From contig NZ_JAINVG010000018.1 in assembly GCF_020400725.1 (NCBI RefSeq), positions 41,082 through 105,081 on the forward strand: a stretch of 64,000 nt of DNA, given 5' to 3'. Numbering within the stretch: position 1 is the stretch's first letter; every line of letters begins with the position of its first letter. Origin of the DNA: Streptomyces sp. NK15101 (GTDB lineage Bacteria; Actinomycetota; Actinomycetes; Streptomycetales; Streptomycetaceae). Of this stretch, positions 1 to 9,293 are shown piece after piece. Below the pieces are notes generated by a model, which saw only the letters and a list, made by a program, of their open reading frames with translations, was not told the DNA's origin and made no database searches. A program made the position numbers and the translations under genes.

Positions 1-801
1 GAGGTACCCGTATGCGAAACGGCCCTTGACGCAGGCGTGGCCCTGGTTGACGGGGCCGTCCCGGGCGGGAAGCACGGCGGCGACCCGGTCCTCGCGGACG
101 ACGACGTCGAGGGTGCAGCCGACTCCGCAGTAGCCGCAGGTGGTGCGCACGTGGTCTGTGGGCGTCCGCCGGGAGGTGAGGCCCTGACCGGGTCCGGGCT
201 GGGTGATCGCCCCCGTCGGGCAGGTGTCGACGCAGCCGCCGCAGGCGACGCAGTCGGATGCGGCCCAGGGGCCGCCGGTTCCCGGGGCGACGACCGTGTC
301 GGCGCCGCGCCCGGTGAGGGTGAGCGCGAAGGTGCCCTGGACGTCGGAGCACATCCGGACGCAGCGCCCGCAGGCGATGCACAGGTCGCGGTCGAGACGG
401 ACGTACGGGTGGCTCTCGTCGCGACCACGGGTGGGGTCACCGGCCGCCGTGTCCGCCGGGATCCCCAAGGACCGGCAGGTGTCGGCCAGTTCGCTGTGCG
501 CGCTGTCGGCGAGCGCGTACGGCGGGAGCGCCGAGGCGATCAGGGCGACCGCGTCCCGGCGCAGGTTCCGTACGCCGTCGTCGGCGGTGTCGACGGTGAG
601 GCCCGACGTCGCGGGCGTGACGCATGCGGCGACGGTCCGGCCGTCGGCGCGGACCAGGCAGGTCCGGCAGGAGCCGGCCGGGCGGAGGCGGTCGTCGTGG
701 CAGAGGGCGGGCAGGTCGGTTCCGGCCGCGCGTACCGCGTCGAGCAGGGAGGCCCCGGCGGGCAGTTCGACCGGAACGCCGTCGACCCGGAGCCGTGTCA
801 T
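1..801 (-). CDS. Formate dehydrogenase catalytic (alpha) subunit, N-terminal part, cut by window start
   Basis: Molybdopterin oxidoreductase that oxidises formate to CO2 and passes electrons to the NuoE/NuoF-like subunit encoded just upstream. The 267 visible residues show the FdsA/NuoG-like order: an N-terminal [2Fe-2S] ferredoxin domain (CHDDRLRPAGSCRTCLV), two 4Fe-4S clusters (CIACGRCVRMC and CVACGGCVDTCP), then the start of the Fdh_N domain with CGYCGVGC. The catalytic Cys or Sec and most of the bis-MGD domain lie beyond the window. The ATG at 801 overlaps the upstream stop by 4 bp (ATGA), so translation is probably coupled. The family call is firm. Formate as substrate rests on the partner gene and the motif series. 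Confidence 0.9.
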   Translation of the reverse strand, partial: MTRLRVDGVPVELPAGASLLDAVRAAGTDLPALCHDDRLRPAGSCRTCLVRADGRTVAACVTPATSGLTVDTADDGVRNLRRDAVALIASALPPYALADSAHSELADTCRSLGIPADTAAGDPTRGRDESHPYVRLDRDLCIACGRCVRMCSDVQGTFALTLTGRGADTVVAPGTGGPWAASDCVACGGCVDTCPTGAITQPGPGQGLTSRRTPTDHVRTTCGYCGVGCTLDVVVREDRVAAVLPARDGPVNQGHACVKGRFAYGYL

Positions 802-2549
802 CGGTCCCACCCCTCCAGGGCCGGCCCGTAGGCGCGGGCCAGGCTGCGGACGGCCGCGGGGACACGGCGCCCGAAGGCGCAGAGACTCGCCCCGCCCATC
901 AGCCGTGCCAGTCGCCGATAGGTCTCCCCCGGGCCGCCCCGGCCCCGCGCGAGTTCGAGCCCCCGCCGGGTGCCGACCCGGCAGGGCGAGCAGGCTCCGC
1001 AGCTCTCGTCGGCGGCGAACTCCCAGATGTGTTCGAGGAGTTCGTACGGATCGGTGGCGGCGTCGAACGCGACCATGCCCCCGTGCCCGAGGGCGGCACC
1101 CTGCTCGGCGAGCGCCGCCGTGGTGAGCGGGAGGTGGAGCGCGGTCCCGGCGAGGAAGCCGCCGAGGGGCCCGCCGATCTGGAGGGCGACCGGCTCGGCG
1201 CCGTCCTTGAGGCCACCGCCGAGCCGGGTGACGATCTCGTCCACGGGAGTACCGAGTTCGACCTCGTACGCCCCGGGCCGGGCGAAGCGCTCGGACAGGC
1301 AGACCAGTTTGGTGCCGGTCTCGTCCGGTGCGCCACGCCGGGCGTAGGCCCTTCCGCCATGGGCGACGATCCAGGGCAGGGACGCCAGGGTCTCCACGTT
1401 GTTGACCACGGTCGGCTCGTCCCACAGCCCGTGATCCGTGGGGTAGGGAGGTCGGGGACGCGCACAGCCGCGGGCGCCTTCCAGGCGGGCGATGAGGGCG
1501 GTCTCCTCGCCGGCGACGTAGGAACCGGCTCCTTCGACGATCTCGACGAACGGCCGCGGACCCGCCGCCTCGACCGAAGGGGCCAGGTCCCCCGTCCGCG
1601 TCGCGCGCTCCACCGCCCGGCGCAGCCGGGCCATGGCCCTCGGGTACTCGGAGCGGACCAGGACGGTCCCGCGCCGGGCGCCGCAGGCGAAGCAGGCCAG
1701 GGCGAGTCCCGCGAGGACGCGCTCGGGGTCCTCCTCCATGAGCAACCGGTCGGCGTACGAGCCGGGGTCGCCCTCGTCCCCGTTGGCGACGACGGCGGTG
1801 TCCGGCCTTCCCGCCGCCGCGGCCCACTTGGCGGCCACGGGGAATCCGGCGCCGCCGCGCCCGCGCAGCCCTGAGACGGCGGTCTCCTCCCGTACGTCCT
1901 CGGGCCGCAGCCCGGCCACCGCCTCGCGCCACACGTCCCAGGCGGAGTGTCCTCCCACGATGCCGGCGAGGAGAACGGGCGTCCCGGTGGTGTCGGTCGC
2001 GGGGATGCCCGGTGCGCGCGGTTCGGCCCGCCCACCGAGTTGGTCGGCCAGGTCCGGCCCCGCGCGGGGCAAGGTGCCGTCGAGTGCGGCGGGGCCCGCG
2101 TAGCAGTAGCCGAGGCAGTGGACGGTCTGCAGCGAGGTCGAGCCCGTCTCGTCGACCGCGCCCGCCGCCACGCCGAGAGCGCGTTCGACCTCCGTCAGAT
2201 GCTCCCCGCCCCGCGCGGCGAAGCACGCCGTCGCGGTGCACACCCGCACGTGCCGCTCGCCGCGCGGGGCGGCGAGATCCGCGAAGAAGGTGGCGGGACC
2301 GAGACCCGCGGCGGCCGGGAGTCCGGCCGCCTCCGCGACCTGGGGCGCCCACGCCTCGGGCCCTTCGGCGGTACCCGCCCTGGCACGCTCCAGCGCGGCC
2401 GGCAACAGCCCGCCGCGCCCTCCGTGCCGAGCGGTCAGCTCACGGAGCGCGTCGGAGCGTCGGCCCGGTTCCCCGGGCGTCCGACCGGTCATGCTCCCAG
2501 CGTCGCCGGACGCGCCCCCGCCCGCATCCCGGCCGGCCACGGGCTTCAC
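798..2549 (-). CDS. NADH dehydrogenase-like diaphorase subunit (NuoE-NuoF fusion) of formate dehydrogenase
   Basis: Electron-transfer subunit that passes electrons between formate dehydrogenase and NAD. The N-terminal third is NuoE-like, a thioredoxin-fold [2Fe-2S] domain with CTATAC (C-x4-C) and CLGYC (C-x3-C). The rest is NuoF-like, with the FMN/NAD-binding GLRGRGGAGFP, the conserved GAGSYVAGEETALI segment, and 4Fe-4S ligands in SCGACSPCRVG plus a later SLCAFG cysteine. In most NAD-dependent formate dehydrogenases these are two proteins (FdsG and FdsB); here they are one of about 583 residues. The GTG at 2549 overlaps the SHOCT gene stop (GTGA). An internal ATG at 2492 is an alternative start. 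Confidence 0.9.
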   Translation of the reverse strand: MKPVAGRDAGGGASGDAGSMTGRTPGEPGRRSDALRELTARHGGRGGLLPAALERARAGTAEGPEAWAPQVAEAAGLPAAAGLGPATFFADLAAPRGERHVRVCTATACFAARGGEHLTEVERALGVAAGAVDETGSTSLQTVHCLGYCYAGPAALDGTLPRAGPDLADQLGGRAEPRAPGIPATDTTGTPVLLAGIVGGHSAWDVWREAVAGLRPEDVREETAVSGLRGRGGAGFPVAAKWAAAAGRPDTAVVANGDEGDPGSYADRLLMEEDPERVLAGLALACFACGARRGTVLVRSEYPRAMARLRRAVERATRTGDLAPSVEAAGPRPFVEIVEGAGSYVAGEETALIARLEGARGCARPRPPYPTDHGLWDEPTVVNNVETLASLPWIVAHGGRAYARRGAPDETGTKLVCLSERFARPGAYEVELGTPVDEIVTRLGGGLKDGAEPVALQIGGPLGGFLAGTALHLPLTTAALAEQGAALGHGGMVAFDAATDPYELLEHIWEFAADESCGACSPCRVGTRRGLELARGRGGPGETYRRLARLMGGASLCAFGRRVPAAVRSLARAYGPALEGWDR

Positions 2550-2809
2550 GGTTCCGCGTCGCGCAGGACGGTCAGGCGTCGGCGGTACTCCTCCTCGTCG
2601 ATCTCACCACGGGCCAGTCGCTCGCCGAGGATCCGCTCGGCCGACGTGGCCGTGCCGGAACCCCGAGGCCGTTCCGCGGCACGGTCCAGCGTACGGAAGA
2701 TCAACACGACAGCGGTGATGAGCAGGCTCCAGAACAGGATCATCCCTGCCGACATGGCGAACCAGCCCCATCCGTTCATGCCGTTGCCGTACCAGAACAT
2801 CATCGCCAC
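2546..2809 (-). CDS. Small SHOCT-domain membrane protein
   Basis: A protein of 85-87 residues with one hydrophobic segment near the N terminus (about residues 10-40, rich in W, G, I, L) and a C-terminal SHOCT motif (ERILGERLARGEIDEEEYRR). SHOCT domains are short and found at the ends of many membrane proteins; no biochemical role is established. It is the first gene of the formate dehydrogenase operon and its TGA overlaps the next GTG start. Translation could begin at GTG 2809 or ATG 2803. A role in anchoring or assembling the dehydrogenase is only a guess from position. Confidence 0.75.
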   Translation of the reverse strand: MAMMFWYGNGMNGWGWFAMSAGMILFWSLLITAVVLIFRTLDRAAERPRGSGTATSAERILGERLARGEIDEEEYRRRLTVLRDAEP

Positions 2810-3041
2810 TCACACTCCCGACGGCGGACCGCCAGGAGCCGGACACCCCTGCCCGCGGCCCGTCCGTCACTCCCACCGTGCACGGCACGGGACGGCCCCG
2901 CACAGGGCCGACCGGCCCATGGAGGGGGGCCGGACGGTCACGGAAGGGAACGAGTGGCCCCTGGAACCGGGATCCGGGCGGCCGGAGGGTGGGAGCGGCA
3001 GGGCTCACGCCGCCCACGCGGACCGCTGCCGGGAGGTCGCC

Positions 3042-4256
3042 ATGGTCAGGAACACGGGGAGCCGGCCGGTCACGGACGCTCCGCAGCCGTGGCAGATGCT
3101 GCTCCTCGCCACCATCGGGTTCGCGCTCTGCTTCTGGGCGTGGGCGCTGCTGGCCCCGCTCGGCCCACGCCTCCGGGACGACCTCGCTCTCAGCTCCTTC
3201 GAGCAGTCACTGGTGGTCGCCGTGCCCGTGGTGGTCGGCGCGCTCGGCCGGATCCCGGCGGGGGCGCTGACGGACCGCTGGGGAGCACGCCGGGTCTTCC
3301 CCCTCGTCGCGGCCCTGACGGTCCTGCCCGTGCTGTACCTGGGACACCTGGCCGACTCCCTGGCCGAGGTGCTCGCAGGCGGCTTCCTCCTGGGGCTCGG
3401 GGGAACGGCCTTCGCCGTCGGCGTGCCGTTCGTCAATGCCTGGTACCCACCCGCACGGCGGGGCGTCGCCCTCGGGATCTTCGGCATCGGCACCGGCGGT
3501 ACGGCCCTGTCGGCGTTCACCACCGTCCAGCTCTCCGACGCCGTCGGACGCGCCTTCCCCTTCGATCTCGTGGCCGGCTGCCTCGCCGTGTACGCCGGAG
3601 TGGCCTGGTTCCTGCTCCGCGACAGGCCGGGGCGCGCGACGGCGGCGGGGTCGCTGCTCTCGCGGACGGCACTGGCCATGCGGACACCGGCCACCTGGCA
3701 GCTGGCGTTCCTGTACGCCGTGTCATTCGGCGGGTTCGTCGCCTTCAGCGTCTACCTGCCGACCTATCTCACCCGGGCTTACGAGCTCGGCCGCTCCGAC
3801 GCGGCACTGAGGACCGCGGGTTTCGTCGTCCTCGCCGTGGCGATGCGGCCCGTGGGCGGCTGGCTGTCGGACCGCACCCATCCCGTCCCCGTCCTGACGG
3901 TCTCGTACGGGCTCGTTTCGGTGTGCGCCCTGGTCGCGGCGTTCGAAGCGGGCCTGGTCCCCGTGGGAACGGCGGCCTTCCTCGGCATGGCCGCCGGCCT
4001 GGGCGCCGGGTCCGGAGCGGTCTTCGCGCTCGTCGCACGTCTGGTGCCGGCAGAACGGGTCGGTTCGGTGACGGGAGTGGTCGGGGCGGCGGGAGGTCTC
4101 GGGGGCTTCTTCCCGCCCCTCGTGATGGGAGCGGTCGACAGCGTCGCGCACGACTACACGTGGGGGTTCGTCCTCCTCGCCGTCACCGCGACGGCCGCCG
4201 GCGTCCTGGCCAACACCGCTGTCCGGAGACGCGCCCGGGCGACCGCGGACGCCTGA
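3042..4256 (+). CDS. MFS transporter, NarK/NNP-like
   Basis: A 404-residue major facilitator protein with about 12 hydrophobic segments. The first helix region (FALCFWAWALLAPLGP) and the following loop with AGALTDRWGARRVF resemble nitrate/nitrite porters. It diverges from the formate dehydrogenase operon across about 230 bp, so an anion substrate such as nitrate, nitrite or formate is plausible but not shown. ATG 3042 is chosen because GGGAGG sits about 6 nt upstream; the frame is open further upstream but without family similarity. Confidence 0.8.
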   Translation: MVRNTGSRPVTDAPQPWQMLLLATIGFALCFWAWALLAPLGPRLRDDLALSSFEQSLVVAVPVVVGALGRIPAGALTDRWGARRVFPLVAALTVLPVLYLGHLADSLAEVLAGGFLLGLGGTAFAVGVPFVNAWYPPARRGVALGIFGIGTGGTALSAFTTVQLSDAVGRAFPFDLVAGCLAVYAGVAWFLLRDRPGRATAAGSLLSRTALAMRTPATWQLAFLYAVSFGGFVAFSVYLPTYLTRAYELGRSDAALRTAGFVVLAVAMRPVGGWLSDRTHPVPVLTVSYGLVSVCALVAAFEAGLVPVGTAAFLGMAAGLGAGSGAVFALVARLVPAERVGSVTGVVGAAGGLGGFFPPLVMGAVDSVAHDYTWGFVLLAVTATAAGVLANTAVRRRARATADA

Positions 4257-4263
4257 CCGCGCT

Positions 4264-4279
4264 CGCGAAGCCGTTCGCG
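4264..4279 (+). terminator. Short hairpin after the MFS gene
   Basis: Arms CGCGAA and TTCGCG around a GCCG loop lie 8 nt after the MFS stop. A second small hairpin (GGGCCG-TT-CGGCCC, 4305-4318) follows. No U tract is present, as is usual in Streptomyces terminators. Confidence 0.4.
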
Positions 4280-4377
4280 CGGACCGGGCGGTCACCCGGC
4301 GATTGGGCCGTTCGGCCCCTTCACCGGGCCTGGGTGGCCGTAGCCGCGCCTTCCTCCCGAAGGCTGGTATGGAAAGC

Positions 4378-5115
<738 letters not shown>

Positions 5116-5117
5116 CC

Positions 5118-8054
5118 ATGTACCCGAACCTCCTCGTCCCGCTGCTCAGCGCCCTCGCGCTCGCCCTCGCGGCCCTGGTGCTGGTCGCCGTCCGGCAACC
5201 GGTGTCACGGCGGCTGGCCTTCCGGCAGGTCGCCCGCCGACGCACCGAGGCGGCGCTGGTGATCGGCGGATCGATGCTCGGCACGGCCATCGTCATCGGG
5301 GCCCTGGTCGTCGGCGACACCCTGAACTTCTCGGTACGCCAGGAGGCGTACCGCACCCTGGGGCCGGTGGACGAACGCGTCGTCGCACCCCCCGGCCCGG
5401 CGGGACGCGCCGTCACCGAACGGCTGTCCGCCCTGGCCGGCGATCCGGACGTGGACGGAGTTCTGAACGCCCGGGCCACCCAGGCATCGGCCGTCAGCGG
5501 TGCCGGCGACCGCCTGGTCGCCGAACCGCGCGTCCTCGCCTGGCAGATGGACTTCGCCGAGGCGTCCCGCTTCGGCGCGGCGGGTGGCGACTCCGGTCTC
5601 GGCGGGCCTGACCCGAAGCCCGGCCGGGTCGTGGTCAACGAGCCGCTGGCACGGTCGCTGAGCGTGGGAGCCGGGGATCCGATCACGGTGTACCTGTTCG
5701 GGGCACCGCAGACGTACCGGGTCGAGCGTGTGGTGCCGGAGCGGGGACTGGCCGGTGTGGGCCTGGGCGGCAGGCTGAACCGCGACGTGTTCCTGCCGCC
5801 GGAGGCCCTGGATTCCGCCGCCCGGGCCGCCGGTGCGGAGCCGCGCTCGGTCACCTTCGTGTCCAACCGCGGCGGCGTCGAGAGCGGCGAAGCCCTGACG
5901 GACCGGGTGACCACCGACATCCGGCAGGCTCTGGGCCCGCTCGCCGGGCAGACGGCGATCGACACCCCGAAGCACACCGTCCTGCGGGACGCCGAACAGG
6001 CCGGAGACTCCCTCGGAGCACTGTTCCTCATGATCGGCAGCTTCAGCATCATCGCGGGCGCCCTGCTCCTGGTGAACATCTTCGTGATGCTCGGCGAGGA
6101 GCGGAAGTCCCAGATGGGCATGGTGCGGGCCGTCGGGATGAAGCGCTCGCGGCTGGTCGGGTCCTTCACCCTCGAAGGGGCGACGTACGCGCTGCTCTCC
6201 GCGCTGCCGGGCGTGGCCATCGGGGTCGCCGTCGGCTGGGGCGTCGCCGTGGTGGCGGCACAGATCTTCCAGGGCTGGTCGGTCGGCGGCAGCAGCATCC
6301 GCATCGCGTTCGACGTGACCCCCACCAGCGTCCTCAACGGGCTGGCCATGGGCCTGCTCATCGCCTTCGCGGCGATCCTCGCGACCAGTGTGCGCATCAG
6401 CAGGTTCAACATCATCGCCGCGATCCGCGACCTCCCCGCCACACCCGGGCAGGGTCCACGCCGCCGTCTGCTCGCGGTCTCCACCGCCCTGGCCGTCCTG
6501 TGCGCGTTCGTGGCGGTCCCGGCCGTGGCGCGCAGCCAGCCCGACGCGACGTACCTCATGCCGGCGCTCGCCCTCGCCTTCGCGACTCCGGCGCTGCTGC
6601 GCGTCCTCCCCCGTCACACGGTCACCACCCTGGTCGCCGGGGCCGTACTCGCCTGGACGCTCCTGGCACCCGTCATACGCCCCCGGATCTTCGACACGCC
6701 CTCCATGTCCGTGTACGTCATCCAGGGAGCCCTGGCCGCCTTCTCGGCCGTGGTGCTCGTCAGCGACAACCAGCAGACGCTGCTCCGCCCCGTACGCCGG
6801 CTCCTCCAGCGTCCGACGGAAGGCGGTCTCGCGGCGCGGCTCGCGGTCGCGTACCCCTTGGCCAAACGGTTCAGGACCGGCGCGACGCTGGTGATGTACA
6901 CCCTGATCGTGTTCGTCCTGGTCCTCCTGACCGAGATCTCGGGCATCCTCCGCGCCGGCGTCGACGGCGTCGTCGCCGACGCCACCGCCGGATACTCCCT
7001 GCGACTGGACTACAACCCCGAGGTCGCGGGCGACCGGCTCGTCTCCGATCTGCGCGGCGGCCCGTCGGCCGCCGGGATCTCCGCCGTGACGCCGCTGCTC
7101 AACGCCACCGGGCGGGCCACCGATCCGGGTGGCCGCAGCCCCCAACCGCTGGACACCGCCGTCGTCGGCGTACCCGACGGGGCGATCACCGGCATCACGT
7201 TCCGCGAGCGGCTGCCCGGCCTGGCCGACGACCCCGCGGTGTGGCGGGCTCTCGCCTCCGACCCCCGCTACGTCGTCCTCGACGGCTTCTTCGGCAGCAC
7301 CGGCGGCCCGGCCGGCGACTACTACGACCCCGGCGACACCCTCACCCTGACAAATCCCCGGACGGGCCGCGGCGAGCAGAAGGTCATCGCCGGCGTGCTC
7401 AGCAACGGGATGGTCTTCTACCCGGGCACCGGCGCCAGTTCGACCACCTACCCCGTGGTGATGGGCGAACAGGCGACGCGCGAGCTGTTCGGCACCCAGG
7501 CGCAGAACGCCTCCGCGCTGGTGAGAACCGGCCCCGGCACCGCACCCGACGCCCTGGCGACCCGACTGCAGGGCGAGCAGCTCTCGTCCAGCCTGGTCGC
7601 CACGCCCATCGAGTCGGACATCCGGCGCCAGTTCGACTCCAGCACCGCCTTCTTCCGCCTCATGCAGGGCTTCCTCGTCCTGGGCCTCGGCGTCGGCATC
7701 ACCGGCCTCGGCGTGGTCATGGTCCGTGCCGTACGCGAACGCCGCCGCACCATCGGCATCCTGCGGGCCCTCGGCTTCCGGGCGCGGACCGTCCAGCGGT
7801 CCTTCCTCTGGGAGAGCACCTTCGTCGCCGTGGAGGGAATCGTGCTCGGCTCGCTCCTCGGCGTGCTGACCACCTGGCTCATGTACAGCAACAGCGCCGC
7901 GTTCGAGGGCCTCGAAGGAGGGTTCCCGGTCGAATGGGCAAGTATGTGCGGCCTGGCCGCGGCCACTTTCGTCGCCTCGCTCCTGGCCACGGTCGGGCCG
8001 GCTCGGCGCGCGGCCGCCATCCGCCCGGCCCTCGCGGTCCGCGTCACCGAATGA
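5118..8054 (+). CDS. Large FtsX-family ABC permease
   Basis: A 978-residue membrane protein with the duplicated FtsX layout: an N-terminal anchor (about residues 1-25), a second hydrophobic segment near 45-65, a large extracytoplasmic domain, three FtsX helices around 300-430, further central helices, a second extracytoplasmic domain (about 620-840), and a last FtsX helix set with the RERRRTIGILRALGF coupling motif near 870. With the ATPase it forms a MacB-like exporter or mechanotransmission complex. In Streptomyces such pairs are often linked to cell-envelope stress or peptide export, but no sensor kinase lies nearby. The start is probably translationally coupled to the ATPase stop. Confidence 0.9.
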   Translation: MYPNLLVPLLSALALALAALVLVAVRQPVSRRLAFRQVARRRTEAALVIGGSMLGTAIVIGALVVGDTLNFSVRQEAYRTLGPVDERVVAPPGPAGRAVTERLSALAGDPDVDGVLNARATQASAVSGAGDRLVAEPRVLAWQMDFAEASRFGAAGGDSGLGGPDPKPGRVVVNEPLARSLSVGAGDPITVYLFGAPQTYRVERVVPERGLAGVGLGGRLNRDVFLPPEALDSAARAAGAEPRSVTFVSNRGGVESGEALTDRVTTDIRQALGPLAGQTAIDTPKHTVLRDAEQAGDSLGALFLMIGSFSIIAGALLLVNIFVMLGEERKSQMGMVRAVGMKRSRLVGSFTLEGATYALLSALPGVAIGVAVGWGVAVVAAQIFQGWSVGGSSIRIAFDVTPTSVLNGLAMGLLIAFAAILATSVRISRFNIIAAIRDLPATPGQGPRRRLLAVSTALAVLCAFVAVPAVARSQPDATYLMPALALAFATPALLRVLPRHTVTTLVAGAVLAWTLLAPVIRPRIFDTPSMSVYVIQGALAAFSAVVLVSDNQQTLLRPVRRLLQRPTEGGLAARLAVAYPLAKRFRTGATLVMYTLIVFVLVLLTEISGILRAGVDGVVADATAGYSLRLDYNPEVAGDRLVSDLRGGPSAAGISAVTPLLNATGRATDPGGRSPQPLDTAVVGVPDGAITGITFRERLPGLADDPAVWRALASDPRYVVLDGFFGSTGGPAGDYYDPGDTLTLTNPRTGRGEQKVIAGVLSNGMVFYPGTGASSTTYPVVMGEQATRELFGTQAQNASALVRTGPGTAPDALATRLQGEQLSSSLVATPIESDIRRQFDSSTAFFRLMQGFLVLGLGVGITGLGVVMVRAVRERRRTIGILRALGFRARTVQRSFLWESTFVAVEGIVLGSLLGVLTTWLMYSNSAAFEGLEGGFPVEWASMCGLAAATFVASLLATVGPARRAAAIRPALAVRVTE

Positions 8055-8141
8055 CGAGCACCCCAGGACGGCTCGTCCGACCGACCCCGGTGGCAAGGCG
8101 CCGTCGTCACGAGTTCCGCTTCCCCGCGCACGGCCTCCTCG

Positions 8142-8660
8142 TCACGCGTCGAGGTCCCGGGCGATGCCGTCCGCCCAGGCGTCGATCGCCGCCCAGTCCC
8201 GGTGGTCGCCGTAGCGGCAGCCGAGCAGCCGGAACAACAAGGCGCCCTTCCGGTCGAGGTGTTCGCGCCGGATCACGCCCGAGAAGCGCCCGTGGTCCCG
8301 AGGACGGACGAGCTCGACGAGAGCAGCGACACGCGGCTGCACCGTGCGTTCGGCGAGCCGCCGCAGCGGCCCGGGCAGGGCGGCGGCCATGCCGACGCTG
8401 AACATCCACGTCGGCCGATCGCCCATGCGATCGGCGTTGTCCCTGACGAAGCCTTCCGCCGCCGGCAGCCAGGCGCCGTCATGGACCGCGCTGCCCAGCA
8501 CGAGCGCGTCGCCCGGCAAGGGCCGCTGTCCCTCGGAGGACGCGCGCAGCGCCCGGGTCTCCACGTGGTGTCCGTTCAGGCGCAGTCGCTCACCGATCCG
8601 GTCGGCGATCTCCTGCGTGGAGTGGTGCTCGGACGCGTAGAGGACCCGAACGGAGACCAC
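8142..8660 (-). CDS. Flavodoxin-domain protein
   Basis: About 172 residues. The N-terminal VRVLYASEHHSTQEIADRIGERL matches the FMN phosphate-binding loop of the flavodoxin/HemG family, followed by DALVLGSAVHDGAW, typical of menaquinone-dependent protoporphyrinogen oxidase-like flavodoxins. It probably binds FMN and acts as a small electron carrier or oxidase. The GTG start at 8660 lies 6 nt after the GYD gene stop, so the two genes are co-transcribed. The shine-dalgarno match is weak. Confidence 0.8.
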   Translation of the reverse strand: MVSVRVLYASEHHSTQEIADRIGERLRLNGHHVETRALRASSEGQRPLPGDALVLGSAVHDGAWLPAAEGFVRDNADRMGDRPTWMFSVGMAAALPGPLRRLAERTVQPRVAALVELVRPRDHGRFSGVIRREHLDRKGALLFRLLGCRYGDHRDWAAIDAWADGIARDLDA

Positions 8661-8666
8661 GGGAAC

Positions 8667-8999
8667 TCACCGCTCCGCACCGGGGGGCCGGTACCGGACT
8701 TGTCCGGCTCCGCGCAGGGCGTCCAAGGTGTCGTCGACGGTCAGGAGGACGGTCGTCTCGAAAGAGCTGAGCGCGCCGCCTCCACTGATCGCCAACGCCA
8801 CCGCGGCCATGGACACGTTGTCCGGAGCTTCCCACAGGTTGTAGCCGTCGTGCGTGCCGAAGGCGTACCAGAAGCCGTGGAGCTTCCCGCCGACGGACTC
8901 GATGTACGACCGAGCGGCCTCTGATCGGTCCTCGGGGTTCCCGATCAGCCTCGCCCAGGTCTCCGGCGTGTAGCTGAACCTCGACAGATAGAGCGGCAT
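8667..8999 (-). CDS. GYD-domain protein
   Basis: A 110-residue protein starting MPLYLSRFSYTPETW, with the KLHGFWYAFGTHDGYNLWE segment that defines the GYD family (small ferredoxin-like-fold proteins of unknown function). ATG 8999 is supported by AAGGAG 8 nt upstream. It is first in a two-gene operon with the flavodoxin gene and diverges from the MFS gene at 9294. No catalytic function can be assigned. Confidence 0.8.
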   Translation of the reverse strand: MPLYLSRFSYTPETWARLIGNPEDRSEAARSYIESVGGKLHGFWYAFGTHDGYNLWEAPDNVSMAAVALAISGGGALSSFETTVLLTVDDTLDALRGAGQVRYRPPGAER

Positions 9000-9216
9000 C
9001 GGGTCTCTCCTTCGTTTCCCCCACGGGTGCCCCCGCCGGGACGGAGGGGCACCGGACACGGCCCGCAGATCCCCCGAACAGCCGGGCACGATGACCGGTA
9101 CAGCCCACCGTCGACGGTGCCTCCAAGGCCTGGACCGTACGCGGGGGGACTGGGCTCCGGGCCGTGCCGACTTCGCCTGCAACCAGCACCACCCAGACCA
9201 CACCATCTACCCGCGC

Positions 9217-9248
9217 TTGCACTTATGGAGCGCATGCAACTATTGTTG
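9217..9248 (+). promoter_or_regulatory. Promoter with overlapping operator for the DHA1 transporter
   Basis: TTGCAC (9217-9222) and TATTGT (9241-9246) are separated by 18 bp and lie about 50 bp upstream of the MFS start. The -10 is overlapped by an inverted repeat CAAC-TATT-GTTG (9237-9248), and TTGCA/TGCAA half-sites flank the spacer. The layout suggests repression by a dimeric regulator. The rest of the 9000-9293 gap shows no gene. Confidence 0.55.
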
Positions 9249-9293
9249 AGGCACGCAAAGAGCTCAATCAATCAATTACGAAAGGGCTACGCC

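Noticed and set aside
5205..8096. Very long open frame (963 codons) on the minus strand
   Set aside because: It lies entirely opposite the FtsX permease. Its Gly/Arg/Asp/Glu-rich composition is what a high-GC antisense frame gives, and no family motif appears.
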